64,000 nt of DNA from Streptomyces sp. NBC_00414 (GTDB taxonomy: Bacteria > Actinomycetota > Actinomycetes > Streptomycetales > Streptomycetaceae): contig NZ_CP107935.1 of the NCBI RefSeq assembly GCF_036038375.1, forward strand, positions 8,804,001 to 8,868,000, given 5' to 3'. This document shows, one piece after another, positions 8,219 to 16,396 of this stretch. The position numbers and the translations under genes are program-made. A model generated the notes under the pieces. That model saw only the letters and a list, made by a program, of their open reading frames with translations, was not told the DNA's origin and searched no databases. Within the stretch, counting starts at the first letter, position 1; every line of letters begins with the position of its first letter.

Positions 8219-9364
8219 ATGGGAGCTGCAGGCTCTCCCGGACCGATACGAAAACCGCTCACCGGAGAAACCCGGATCGTCGACCGCACCCCGATCGTCG
8301 ACCTGCACATCAAGGTCGACGGAATCGACAGGCGACTGCGGCTCAAACTCGAATCGGCCAATCCCTACGGCTCGTTGAAGGACCGGATAGCCGCCTCCCT
8401 CATCGATCACGTGGCTGACAGGATCGACCCGCAGGTCGGCATCATCGAATCGACTTCCGGGAATCTCGGCGTTGCCATGTCGGCCGAGTGCAATGCCCGC
8501 GGAATTCCCTTGAACGCTGTCGTCGACCCCCGGACGAGCTCGTTCTTCATCGACCGAATGCGCGGGCTCGGTGCCCGGGTGACGGTCGTCGACGAAGCGG
8601 ATTCCTCCGGGGGTTTTCTGCTGAACCGCATTCGGTACGTGCGGGAACAACTGCGCGCCCGCCCCGGCCTGGTCTGGACGAACCAGTACCGGAGCGAGGC
8701 GAACCCCAGCGCGCATTTCAACACCACGGCGCCCGAACTGCGCGCGCAGGTGCCGGGCCCCGCGACGATCCTGGTGCCGGTGTCCACGGGCGGCACCCTC
8801 GCCGGCCTGTCGAGGTTCGTCGAGTCGACGGGTGCGGCCTGGCGGCTCGTCGGGGTCGACGTGCACGGCTCGGCGGCACTCGGCGGAGACCCCGGCCGAC
8901 GCCTCCTGTCCGGGATCGGGGCCAGTTGCTCGTCCAACTTCCTGGATCCGGCCACCACCGAGGCTCTGCACGTCGATGTCACCGAGGCCGTCGCGGTCTG
9001 TCTGTGGCTGTCCGAGCAGGCCGGGATCGGTGTCGGCGGCAGCTCCGGCGCGACCGTCGCCGCCGCGCTGCGCATGTTCCGGCAGGACCCGCGGACCGAC
9101 GAACTGGTCTGTCTGTGCCCCGACGGCGCCGACCGCTACCGCAGCACGATCTACCGGGCCGACTGGCGGGCGGCCCACGGCATCGCGGGCATCGGGATCG
9201 ACGCGGGCGTCGAGTTGGCACGCGGCCGTGATCCCGCCGAACAGCACGGGAAGCGCACTCTCCGAACAAGAACGGGGAACCATGTTCGCACCACAGCGCG
9301 GGCTGCTGACGCTGTCCGACTTGACCAGGGAGGACCTGGAACGCCTGGCGGCCCGGTCCCGTGA
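8219..9364 (+). CDS. SbnA/cysteine-synthase-like PLP enzyme (fold type II beta-replacement)
   Basis: 381 residues. The PLP lysine is K54 in NPYGSLKDR. The substrate-binding loop is ESTSGNLGV, the phosphate-binding glycine loop is VPVSTGGTLAG, and a late GGSSGA motif is present. Organisation matches SbnA-like enzymes, which join O-phospho-L-serine (or an activated serine) with an amine donor on the way to 2,3-diaminopropionate. A SbnB-type dehydrogenase, the usual partner, is not in the window. Followed immediately by a carbamoyltransferase, it suggests N-carbamoyl-diaminopropionate (ureido-alanine), as in viomycin-type pathways. This is inference. The 3' end overlaps the next gene by 83 nt, which is unusually long, so the last 30 or so low-complexity residues may be an extension. 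The start has a weak ribosome site. Confidence 0.82.
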   Translation: MGAAGSPGPIRKPLTGETRIVDRTPIVDLHIKVDGIDRRLRLKLESANPYGSLKDRIAASLIDHVADRIDPQVGIIESTSGNLGVAMSAECNARGIPLNAVVDPRTSSFFIDRMRGLGARVTVVDEADSSGGFLLNRIRYVREQLRARPGLVWTNQYRSEANPSAHFNTTAPELRAQVPGPATILVPVSTGGTLAGLSRFVESTGAAWRLVGVDVHGSAALGGDPGRRLLSGIGASCSSNFLDPATTEALHVDVTEAVAVCLWLSEQAGIGVGGSSGATVAAALRMFRQDPRTDELVCLCPDGADRYRSTIYRADWRAAHGIAGIGIDAGVELARGRDPAEQHGKRTLRTRTGNHVRTTARAADAVRLDQGGPGTPGGPVP

Positions 9365-10229
9365 CCTGTACCACGACCAGAGCGCGCACGACCGGCCCCT
9401 GCGGGACAAGGTCGTCGGAGTCCTCTTCACCAAGACGTCGACCAGGACCAGAACCGCCTTCGGCGCCGGCACCGTACGACTGGGCGGATTCCCCCTCATG
9501 TACGGGCCGGGCGATCTGCAGACGGCCACGGGGGAGTCACTCCAGGACACCGGGCGCATCTTCGGCTCCATGCTGGACGCGCTCGTCGTCCGCACCGCCG
9601 GGCCCCTCGACGAACTGCGGGAGATATCCCGGTCCGGTGAACTGCCCGTCATCAACGCGATGGCCGCGGAGGAACACCCGACACAGGGAATTTGCGACCT
9701 CGCGACGATGCTCATGGAATTCGGTTCGCTCGACGGGCTGTCCCTGCTCTACCTCGGAGAGGGAAACAACACGGCTTCGGCACTGGCGTACGGGCTCTCC
9801 CGCATGCCGAACTGTCATCTCACCTTTGCCACCCCGCTCGGCTACGGGCTGGATTCCCAGGTCCTGGACGACGCGGCGAAACGGGCGGCTTCGGTGGGCG
9901 GCACGGTCAGGCAGACCCACGACCTCGACGACCTGCCGGCCGAGGCGCACGTCGTCTACACGACCCGCTGGCAGACGACGGGCACGGTCAAGGCCGACCC
10001 GCACTGGCGGGAGAAGTTCCGGCCGTTCCACATCGACGAGCGTCTGCTGAGCCGCTGGCCCGACGCGAAGTTCATGCACGACCTGCCCGCACACCGCGGC
10101 GAGGAGGTCTCGGGCGCCGTACTGGAAGGGCCGCGGTCGATCGCGTGGGCCCAGGCCAGGATGAAACTCACCAGCGCCATGGCGGTCCTGGAACGGGTCG
10201 CGGGCGAGGACGGGCCCGCGCGGCCGTGA
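9282..10229 (+). CDS. Ornithine/aspartate carbamoyltransferase-like enzyme with atypical acceptor site
   Basis: 315 residues. The carbamoyl-phosphate motif STRTRTAF and the HPTQ motif (EEHPTQG) are intact, so carbamoyl transfer is likely. The acceptor determinants differ from ornithine carbamoyltransferase: HCLP is MHDLPAHRGEE here (Cys replaced by Asp) and the SMG loop is replaced by VVYTTRWQTTG, nearer to aspartate-type enzymes. The acceptor is therefore probably not ornithine. A short diamine such as 2,3-diaminopropionate fits the PLP-enzyme neighbour (compare VioL in viomycin biosynthesis). The start ATG lies inside the end of the preceding gene. A 183-bp gap with irregular short repeats of CCGRCAGGTC type separates it from the hydroxylase gene. 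Confidence 0.88.
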   Translation: MFAPQRGLLTLSDLTREDLERLAARSRDLYHDQSAHDRPLRDKVVGVLFTKTSTRTRTAFGAGTVRLGGFPLMYGPGDLQTATGESLQDTGRIFGSMLDALVVRTAGPLDELREISRSGELPVINAMAAEEHPTQGICDLATMLMEFGSLDGLSLLYLGEGNNTASALAYGLSRMPNCHLTFATPLGYGLDSQVLDDAAKRAASVGGTVRQTHDLDDLPAEAHVVYTTRWQTTGTVKADPHWREKFRPFHIDERLLSRWPDAKFMHDLPAHRGEEVSGAVLEGPRSIAWAQARMKLTSAMAVLERVAGEDGPARP

Positions 10230-10412
10230 CGTGACCGACGCGTAGCCGCGGATTTCCACCTGCGGATGTTCCCAGCGGGTTCAAGAGACCGACAGGTCCA
10301 AGAGGCCGGCAGGTCCGACACATCGGCATGTCGAGGAAACCGGCATGCCCGAGAAACCAGCACGTACCAGAAACTCTTTGTCGTTCGGAATGCCTGGAGG
10401 GGCGGAAGTCTG

Positions 10413-11996
10413 ATGGCTGATGAGCAGTTGTTTTTGCGGCCGAAGGTCATAATCGAGCCACTTGTGGACCGGTTCTATGTCTGGCCGCACACGCTGGCTC
10501 CGATTCAGGCGGCGATGAACCTGGCGTTCCTGCAGGTTCCGCTGCTGGAGTCGTATCTCCAGTCCCCGAAGGTGCATGTCGCGGCCAGCCACAACCCCGA
10601 ACTGCGCGGCGGCTACTTCATCAACATCCCGGAGGAGCGCGCCGACGAGGTGCGTGACCTGCTCGCCACCATCAAGCGTGAGCGTGCCGGGATGCTGCGG
10701 TTCGCCGAAGCCATCGCCGAGGGACAGGAGCTGCTGCGGGCCAACGCGACCGGCTTCGACCTGACCCCGCTCTACCCGAAGCTGCCGCAGGAACTCGGCG
10801 GCCTGGTGGAGCTTGCGTACGACACCGACAACCAGGCGCAGATCCGCTTCCTGGAACCGCTGGCGTACCACAGCGACATCTACCAGGAAGAGCGCCAGTC
10901 GGTGCAGCTGTCCTTCGAGACCGGCATCGAGCGCCCCTTCATCCTCAGCACCCCGCGTCTGCCCTCCCCGGACGTGCTGGAGCTGGACATCCCCTTCCGC
11001 CACGCGGGCCTGGAGGAGCTGTTCAAGTCCCGGGTGCGGCCCACCACGCTCTCCCATCTGCGCGACGCCCTGGAACTCGACGACGCCCAGAGCACCCGGC
11101 TCTCCGGGATGCTGAGCGACAGGCCGAGCCTGGCCGAGGACCGGCACATCGACGCCGGCGGCCGGATCCGCTACTTCGGACACGCCTGCCTCGTGCTGCA
11201 GACACCCGAAGCCGCCATCGTGACCGACCCGTTCATCAGCGCGGACAACACGGCGGGCGACCGGTACACCCTGGACGACCTGCCCGACTTCATCGACCTC
11301 GTGGTGATCACACACGGCCACCAGGACCACATCGTCCTGGAGACACTGCTCCAACTGCGCGGCCGCGTGGGCTCGGTCGTCGTGCCGCGCGCCTCCCGCG
11401 GCAACCTGGCCGACCCGTCGATGGCACTGATGCTCAAGCACCAGGGCTTCCCGGTCATCGAGGTCGACGACTTCGACGAGGTGGAGTTCCCCGGCGGCAA
11501 GGTCACCGCCACCCCGTTCCTCGGCGAGCACTGCGACCTCGACATCCGCGGCAAGTCCACCTACTGGGCCGAGTTCGCGGGCAAGAAGGTCTTCATCGGA
11601 GCGGACTCCTCGGGCATCGACCCGCTGCTCTACCGCTACGTCAAACGACACCTGGGCACCGCCGACATCGCCTTCCTGGGCATGGAGTGCGACGGCGCCC
11701 CGCTCACCTGGCTCTACCAGGCGCTGCTCACCAAGCCGGTGACCAAGAAGATGAGCAACTCCCGCAAACTGTCCGGCTCCAACGCCGCGCAGGCCGCCGA
11801 CATCATGGTCGAACTCGGCGCCAAGGAGGCCTACGTGTACGCCATGGGCGAGGAGCCCTGGCTGGGCCACGTCATGGCGACGACGTACACCGAGGACACG
11901 TACCAGATCAAGCAGATCGACGAGTTCATGACCTGGTGCAAGGACCGCGGCATCAAGGCCGGACACCTCTACGGCCAGCAGGAGTGGCGCTGGTAG
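10413..11996 (+). CDS. CmlA-type di-iron beta-hydroxylase (metallo-beta-lactamase fold)
   Basis: 527 residues, close to CmlA (about 530). The N-terminal half, beginning VIIEPLVDRFYVWPHTLAP, matches the CmlA-specific domain. The C-terminal half is a metallo-beta-lactamase fold with H301-x-H303-x-D305-H306 (THGHQDH), then GEHCDLD (E372, H373), GADSSGID (D398) and a late His in GHVMAT as candidate metal ligands. CmlA and its relatives hydroxylate the beta carbon of an amino acid held on an NRPS carrier. A plausible substrate is the Phe loaded by the NRPS at the left edge or an Hpg residue; neither is shown. Start ATG has GGAGG 12 nt upstream. Lies between the carbamoyltransferase and hmaS, all on one strand. 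Confidence 0.88.
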   Translation: MADEQLFLRPKVIIEPLVDRFYVWPHTLAPIQAAMNLAFLQVPLLESYLQSPKVHVAASHNPELRGGYFINIPEERADEVRDLLATIKRERAGMLRFAEAIAEGQELLRANATGFDLTPLYPKLPQELGGLVELAYDTDNQAQIRFLEPLAYHSDIYQEERQSVQLSFETGIERPFILSTPRLPSPDVLELDIPFRHAGLEELFKSRVRPTTLSHLRDALELDDAQSTRLSGMLSDRPSLAEDRHIDAGGRIRYFGHACLVLQTPEAAIVTDPFISADNTAGDRYTLDDLPDFIDLVVITHGHQDHIVLETLLQLRGRVGSVVVPRASRGNLADPSMALMLKHQGFPVIEVDDFDEVEFPGGKVTATPFLGEHCDLDIRGKSTYWAEFAGKKVFIGADSSGIDPLLYRYVKRHLGTADIAFLGMECDGAPLTWLYQALLTKPVTKKMSNSRKLSGSNAAQAADIMVELGAKEAYVYAMGEEPWLGHVMATTYTEDTYQIKQIDEFMTWCKDRGIKAGHLYGQQEWRW

Positions 11997-12087
11997 CCCA
12001 ACGGCGGCCGGACCGTCGGTCCACGCGGTCCCCCGGCCCCTCGGTCTTTCGGCCTTTCGGTCTTTCGGTCCTTGAGGAGGTACCTCC

Positions 12088-13107
12088 ATGACAGTGCACG
12101 ACATGGCGCACGTCGAGCTGTACACGAGCCATGCGCCATCCACCATCGACTACTTCGTCTCGGGAATGGGCTTCACGCGGGTCGCCGACCGCGTGGAGGC
12201 CGACCGGAGCTCCATCCTGCTGCGGCAGGGCGAGACCCGGCTGATCGTCACCTCGGGCCGGGGGATCTGGAAATTCCTCGACCAGCACGGCGACGGCATC
12301 GCCGACATCGCCCTGACCTGCGACGACGTGGCGAAGACCCGGGACGCGGCCGTCGCGGCGGGCGCGGAGGCATTCGCCCCGGCGCACGGCAACCCGGTCG
12401 TGTCCGCTTTCGGCGGCGTCACCCACACGCTGCTGCCGCGCCCCTCGGAACCCGAGGCGTGGCCCCCGGGGCGCGCCTGGGAGGCCGCACCGCAGGCGCC
12501 GGGCGTCGCGGCCGGCCGGGTCCGGCTGCTCGACCACATCGCGGTGTGCGTCGAGGGAAGCGCGCTGAAGGACTACGCCGACTACTACGACGCCGCCTTC
12601 GGGATGTCCCGCTACTCCTCCGAGTACGTCGCCGTCGGCGATCAGGCGATGGACTCGATCGTCGTACGCAGCGAGTCGGGGCGGGTCACCTTCACCCTGG
12701 TCGCGCCGGACCCGACGAAGAGCCCCGGACAACTGGACGCGTTCCTCGACCGCAACGGCGGACCCGGTGTCCAGCACCTGGCCTTCCTGGTCGACGAGAT
12801 CATCCCGGCGGTACGCGAACTCCGCCACCAGGGAGTGGAGTTCCTGAGCACACCGGGCACGTACTACGACATGCTCGCCGACCGGTTCACCGGAATGCGC
12901 GAGAAGATCGAGGAGCTGCGGGCCACCCAGATACTCGCCGACCGCGACGAATGGGGATACCTGCTGCAGCTGTTCAGCCGGTCGCCCTACGAGCGGAACA
13001 CCCTCTTCTTCGAGCTGATCCAGCGTCAGGGCTCCCGGGGCTTCGGCAGCGCCAACATCCGCGCCCTGTACGAAGCCGTCGAGCGCGACCGGCTGGCCGC
13101 AGGGTGA
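12088..13107 (+). CDS. hmaS: 4-hydroxymandelate synthase
   Basis: 339 residues, vicinal-oxygen-chelate dioxygenase of the HPPD family. It converts 4-hydroxyphenylpyruvate to L-4-hydroxymandelate, the first committed step to 4-hydroxyphenylglycine. Candidate Fe(II) ligands are H150 (LDHIAVCVE), H230 (GVQHLAFLV) and E309 (LFFELIQ). Their mutual spacing equals that of the known ligands of Amycolatopsis HmaS. Strong ribosome site GAGGAGG before ATG. The stop overlaps the next start (GTGA). The 80-bp leader contains a run of CGGTCTTTCGG-like repeats (about 12041-12071). HPPD itself is an alternative, but the adjoining oxidase and aminotransferase settle the role. Confidence 0.95.
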   Translation: MTVHDMAHVELYTSHAPSTIDYFVSGMGFTRVADRVEADRSSILLRQGETRLIVTSGRGIWKFLDQHGDGIADIALTCDDVAKTRDAAVAAGAEAFAPAHGNPVVSAFGGVTHTLLPRPSEPEAWPPGRAWEAAPQAPGVAAGRVRLLDHIAVCVEGSALKDYADYYDAAFGMSRYSSEYVAVGDQAMDSIVVRSESGRVTFTLVAPDPTKSPGQLDAFLDRNGGPGVQHLAFLVDEIIPAVRELRHQGVEFLSTPGTYYDMLADRFTGMREKIEELRATQILADRDEWGYLLQLFSRSPYERNTLFFELIQRQGSRGFGSANIRALYEAVERDRLAAG

Positions 13108-15644
13108 GCGCCCGGCCGGCCGTCGGCGTGCGGGATCCGCACACCCTGGACGACTACGCGGCCCTGGCCCGCGCGGAACTGGCCCCCGACGTCTGGGACT
13201 TCATCGCGGGCGGCGCCGGCCGGGAGCGGACCCTCGCCGCCAACGAGGAGGCCTTCGGCCGCGTACGACTGCGTCCGCGTGTGCTCACCGGAGTGCGGCG
13301 CCCCGATACCGGCATCCGGATCCTGGGGCGCGACTGGGCGGCACCGGTCGGCGTCGCGCCCCTCGCCTACCACACGCTGGCCGACCCGGAAGGTGAGGTC
13401 GCCACGGCTCGGGCCGCGGGCCCGGCCGGGCTGCCTCTCGTCGTCAGCACCTTCGCCGGGCGGACCTTCGAGGACATCGCGAAGGCAGGCTCCGGCCCGC
13501 TCTGGCTCCAGGTGTACTGCTTCCGGGACCGCGAGGTGACGCGCGCCCTCGTCGAACGGGCCGAGCGGGCCGGCTTCGAAGCGCTGGTCCTCACGGCCGA
13601 CGCGCCCCGCCTCGGCCGCCGGCTGCGGGACCTCCGCAACGGCTTCCGGCTGCCGGAGGGCATCACCCCCGCCAACCTGGCCGGAGCCGGAGCCGGAGCC
13701 GGCCACAGGGAGGGGTCCGCGTCCGGTTTCGCTTCGCCTGGTGGCCATGCGCTGGCCGAGTTCGACCCGGCCCTCGACTGGTCGGTGATCGAGTGGCTGC
13801 ACTCCGTCAGCTCGCTCCCGGTGCTGGTCAAGGGCGTGCTCACGGCGTCCGACGCACGGCGTGCCCTGGCCGCGGGGGCCGACGGCATCATCGTGTCGAA
13901 CCACGGTGGCCGACAGCTGGACGGCGCCGCGGCCACGCTGGACGTGCTGCCCGAGATCTCGGCTGCGGTGGCAGGCGCCTGTCCGCTCCTGCTGGACGGT
14001 GGGATCCGCGGCGGCGGTGATGTCCTGGCGGCCCTGGCCCTGGGCGCCGACGCGGTGTTCCTGGGCCGTCCGGTGCTGCACGGGCTGGCCGTGGGGCAGT
14101 CCGAGGGTGTCCGGCGGGTGCTCGACATCGTCGTCGACGAACTGGCGGAGGCGATGCTGCTCACCGGCACGGCGACGGTCGCGGAAGCGGGGCCCCGGGC
14201 GGTGGACGGGCTCGCGGACGGTGAGCCGCTGATCGGCCGGTCGCCTTCCCGGGTGCCCGAACCTCTGGCGAGCGAGCCCCTGCGGGACGCGTCTCCGGTG
14301 ACCCCTGTCCCGGTCACGGCACCGGTGGGCACCCGCCCGGACGCGTCCGCGCTGCGCAAGCAGGACCTGCACGGCAGCGTGTCCGACCCCGTGCTGGACA
14401 CGATGAACTTCCTCAACGAGATCACGCACCGCTATCCCGACGCGATCTCGTTCGCGCCCGGCCGCCCCTACGACGGATTCTTCGAGACCGAGCAGATCTT
14501 CACCTACCTCCGCCGTTACATGGACCACCTGGAGGAGGGCGGCGCGTCCGCCGCCGAGATCCGCTCCGCCCTCTTCCAGTACGGCCCCACCAGCGGCCAG
14601 ATCCGCGAACTGATCGCCGACTCGCTGCGCAAGGACGAGAACATCGACGTGCCGGCCGAGTCCGTCGTGGTCACGGTCGGCTGCCAGGAGGCGATGTTCC
14701 TCGCGGTGCGGGCGCTCATCTCGGGCCCCGACGACGTCCTGCTGGTCTCCAGCCCCTGCTACGTCGGCATCACCGGTGCGGCCCGGCTGCTGGACGTCGA
14801 GGTGCGCGCGGTCGAGGAGGGCGAGAAGGGATTCCGGTGCGCGGATCTGGAGGCGGCCCTCCTCGCCGAGCGGGCCCGGGGCCGGCGACCCCGCGCCTTC
14901 TACGTCATCCCGGACCACTCGAACCCCTCCGGCACCACCATGCCGCTGAGCACGCGCCAGGAGCTCCTCGACCTGGCGGAGCGGCACGACATCCTGATCC
15001 TGGAGGACAGCCCCTACCGGATGGTCAGCCCCGGAGACCAACTGCCGACCCTCAAGTCCCTGGACCACGCCCGCAGGGTCGTCCACCTGGGCTCGTACTC
15101 CAAGACCCTCTTCCCCGGCGCCCGGGTGGGCTTCGTCGTGGCCGACCAGACCGTCGTCGACGGCGCGGGGGGCAGCGGGCTGCTGGCGGACGAACTCACC
15201 AAGATCAAGAGCATGGTGACCGTCAACACCTCCCCGGTCAGCCAGGCCGTCACGGCAGGCATGCTCCTGTCCGTCGACGGGCGGACCTCTGAGCTCAACA
15301 CCCGTACCGCCGCCTACTACGGGGACGCGATGCGTGTCACCCTCCGTGAGCTCGAACGGAACTTCCCCGAGGACGAGCGGGCCGCGCTCGGTGTCCGGTG
15401 GAACGAACCCGGCGGAGGCTTCTTCCTGGCGGTCGACCTGCCGTTCCGGGCCGACAACGCGGCACTGATCCGCTCGGCAGAGGAATTCGGGGTCATCTGG
15501 ACACCCATGTCGTACTTCTATCCCGGCGGCGGCGGAGGCAACAGCCTTCGCCTGTCCGTCAGTTATCTCACACACCAGGAGATCGAAGAGGGAATGGAAC
15601 GGCTGGCCCGATTCGTGAAAGCACAGTCGGGCCGGCCGCAGTAA
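13104..15644 (+). CDS. hmo-hpgT: Fused hydroxymandelate oxidase - (di)hydroxyphenylglycine aminotransferase
   Basis: 846 residues from GTG overlapping the hmaS stop. Residues 1 to about 375 are an FMN-dependent alpha-hydroxy-acid oxidase: FIAGGAGRERT at the start, VLVKGVLTASDA and the catalytic-His motif SNHGGRQLDG. It oxidises hydroxymandelate to 4-hydroxybenzoylformate. A Pro/Ala-rich linker (about 376-410) joins it to a fold-type-I aminotransferase with PLP lysine K667 in SYSKTLFPG and IPDHSNPSG before it. HpgT-type enzymes transaminate both 4-hydroxy- and 3,5-dihydroxyphenylglyoxylate, so one domain can serve the Hpg and Dpg routes. No stop or frameshift is visible in the linker, so the fusion looks real. 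In many clusters these are separate genes. Confidence 0.94.
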   Translation: MSARPAVGVRDPHTLDDYAALARAELAPDVWDFIAGGAGRERTLAANEEAFGRVRLRPRVLTGVRRPDTGIRILGRDWAAPVGVAPLAYHTLADPEGEVATARAAGPAGLPLVVSTFAGRTFEDIAKAGSGPLWLQVYCFRDREVTRALVERAERAGFEALVLTADAPRLGRRLRDLRNGFRLPEGITPANLAGAGAGAGHREGSASGFASPGGHALAEFDPALDWSVIEWLHSVSSLPVLVKGVLTASDARRALAAGADGIIVSNHGGRQLDGAAATLDVLPEISAAVAGACPLLLDGGIRGGGDVLAALALGADAVFLGRPVLHGLAVGQSEGVRRVLDIVVDELAEAMLLTGTATVAEAGPRAVDGLADGEPLIGRSPSRVPEPLASEPLRDASPVTPVPVTAPVGTRPDASALRKQDLHGSVSDPVLDTMNFLNEITHRYPDAISFAPGRPYDGFFETEQIFTYLRRYMDHLEEGGASAAEIRSALFQYGPTSGQIRELIADSLRKDENIDVPAESVVVTVGCQEAMFLAVRALISGPDDVLLVSSPCYVGITGAARLLDVEVRAVEEGEKGFRCADLEAALLAERARGRRPRAFYVIPDHSNPSGTTMPLSTRQELLDLAERHDILILEDSPYRMVSPGDQLPTLKSLDHARRVVHLGSYSKTLFPGARVGFVVADQTVVDGAGGSGLLADELTKIKSMVTVNTSPVSQAVTAGMLLSVDGRTSELNTRTAAYYGDAMRVTLRELERNFPEDERAALGVRWNEPGGGFFLAVDLPFRADNAALIRSAEEFGVIWTPMSYFYPGGGGGNSLRLSVSYLTHQEIEEGMERLARFVKAQSGRPQ

Positions 15645-15652
15645 CCGGCTCC

Positions 15653-15706
15653 GCTGTTCAGCCCCCGCCGGGACCGTCCCATTTCTCGGCGGGCAGGCTG
15701 AACAGC
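15653..15706. terminator. Bidirectional hairpin between convergent genes
   Basis: GCTGTTCAGCC (15653-15663) pairs perfectly with GGCTGAACAGC (15696-15706), continued inward by CCCGCCG/CGGCGGG. It starts 9 bp after the hmo-hpgT stop and overlaps the 3' end of the acetyltransferase gene on the other strand. Confidence 0.7.
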
Positions 15707-16200
15707 CGGAGATCGGTCCATTCGCGCTTTCCCCGTACATATACGGTCCGCTGCGATACGAACTCGAATCCGAGCCGCTCCAGAAGCCGCTCGGACCGCT
15801 CGTTCCGTACGTCGCATTCCGCCGACGCCGTCCGCAGGCCGCCGCCGAACAGGTCGTCCAGCACGCCGCGCACGGCCTCGGTCGCGTACCCCTGCCCCTG
15901 CCGGTCGCGGGCGAGACTGAACCCGACCTCGGCTTCCTCGCCGCCGGCCTGCCGGTTCACCGCGACATCCCCGAGCAGGCACTCGTCGGCCTTGAGCTCG
16001 ACCGCGTACTGGAACCAGCCGGGCCTGGCGGGATCACTCCGGGCGTATCTGCGCACGAGTCGTCCCGCTGATTCCAGGGTCAGCGGAAAATCCCATTCCT
16101 GATAACGGGCGACATCGGGGTCCGAGCGATACGCCGCGAACGCCGGTATGTCGGCAGGCTGAAAACGTCGAAGTCGAAGGCGCTCAGTGTCAATCAGCAC
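15658..16200 (-). CDS. GNAT family N-acetyltransferase (RimJ/RimL type)
   Basis: 180 residues. IDTERLRLRRFQPADIPAF is the typical start of the RimJ/RimL subgroup, which acetylates protein N-termini or small amines. The acetyl-CoA loop is RDRQGQGYATEAV, and NERSERLLERLGFEFV is the conserved end. It is the only gene of the Hpg/Dpg block on the minus strand, set between hmo-hpgT and dpgA. Its start is 31 bp from a StrR-type box that also faces dpgA, so it may be co-regulated. Tailoring or self-protection of the peptide is possible, but an unrelated housekeeping role cannot be excluded. Confidence 0.88.
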   Translation of the reverse strand: MLIDTERLRLRRFQPADIPAFAAYRSDPDVARYQEWDFPLTLESAGRLVRRYARSDPARPGWFQYAVELKADECLLGDVAVNRQAGGEEAEVGFSLARDRQGQGYATEAVRGVLDDLFGGGLRTASAECDVRNERSERLLERLGFEFVSQRTVYVRGKREWTDLRLFSLPAEKWDGPGGG

Positions 16201-16230
16201 AGAGACAGGATCCCACGATTCCAGTGCGGC

Positions 16231-16259
16231 GTTCAGTGCGGGGAATGCCGCAGTTGAAC
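16231..16259. promoter_or_regulatory. StrR-type operator between the acetyltransferase gene and dpgA
   Basis: GTTCAGTGC-N11-CAGTTGAAC, the same 9-N11-9 layout and identical right half-site (CAGTTGAAC) as the box at 7288-7316. It lies 138 bp upstream of dpgA and 31 bp upstream of the divergent acetyltransferase gene. Downstream there is a GTTACCA direct repeat and a possible -10 (CATAGT at 16285-16290). Confidence 0.75.
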
Positions 16260-16396
16260 ACTCTCTTATTTCCGTGCGGCTGCGCCATAGTTACCAGTTA
16301 CCAGTGGTGGCTCTTCAACATGCCAGAAGGAGTAGCGGTGTTCACAGTGAAATGCCTCATTCGCAGCAAAACCCGTATGTGGGGGTGGACTTTCCG

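Noticed and set aside
10413..11996. Plain metallo-beta-lactamase or resistance enzyme
   Set aside because: The N-terminal 270 residues and overall length match CmlA-type hydroxylases, which lactamases lack.
10281..12146. 621-codon open frame antisense to the CmlA-type gene
   Set aside because: Composition is His/Gln/Val-rich shadow sequence. The plus strand encodes a clear metallo-beta-lactamase-fold enzyme.
12088..13107. Assignment as homogentisate-pathway HPPD instead of hmaS
   Set aside because: Same fold and substrate, but the gene is coupled to an oxidase/aminotransferase fusion that only fits hydroxyphenylglycine synthesis.
13026..15740. 904-codon open frame antisense to hmaS/hmo-hpgT
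   Set aside because: Arises from GC-rich third positions of the real genes. It has no ribosome site and no domain, and the plus-strand enzymes are unambiguous.
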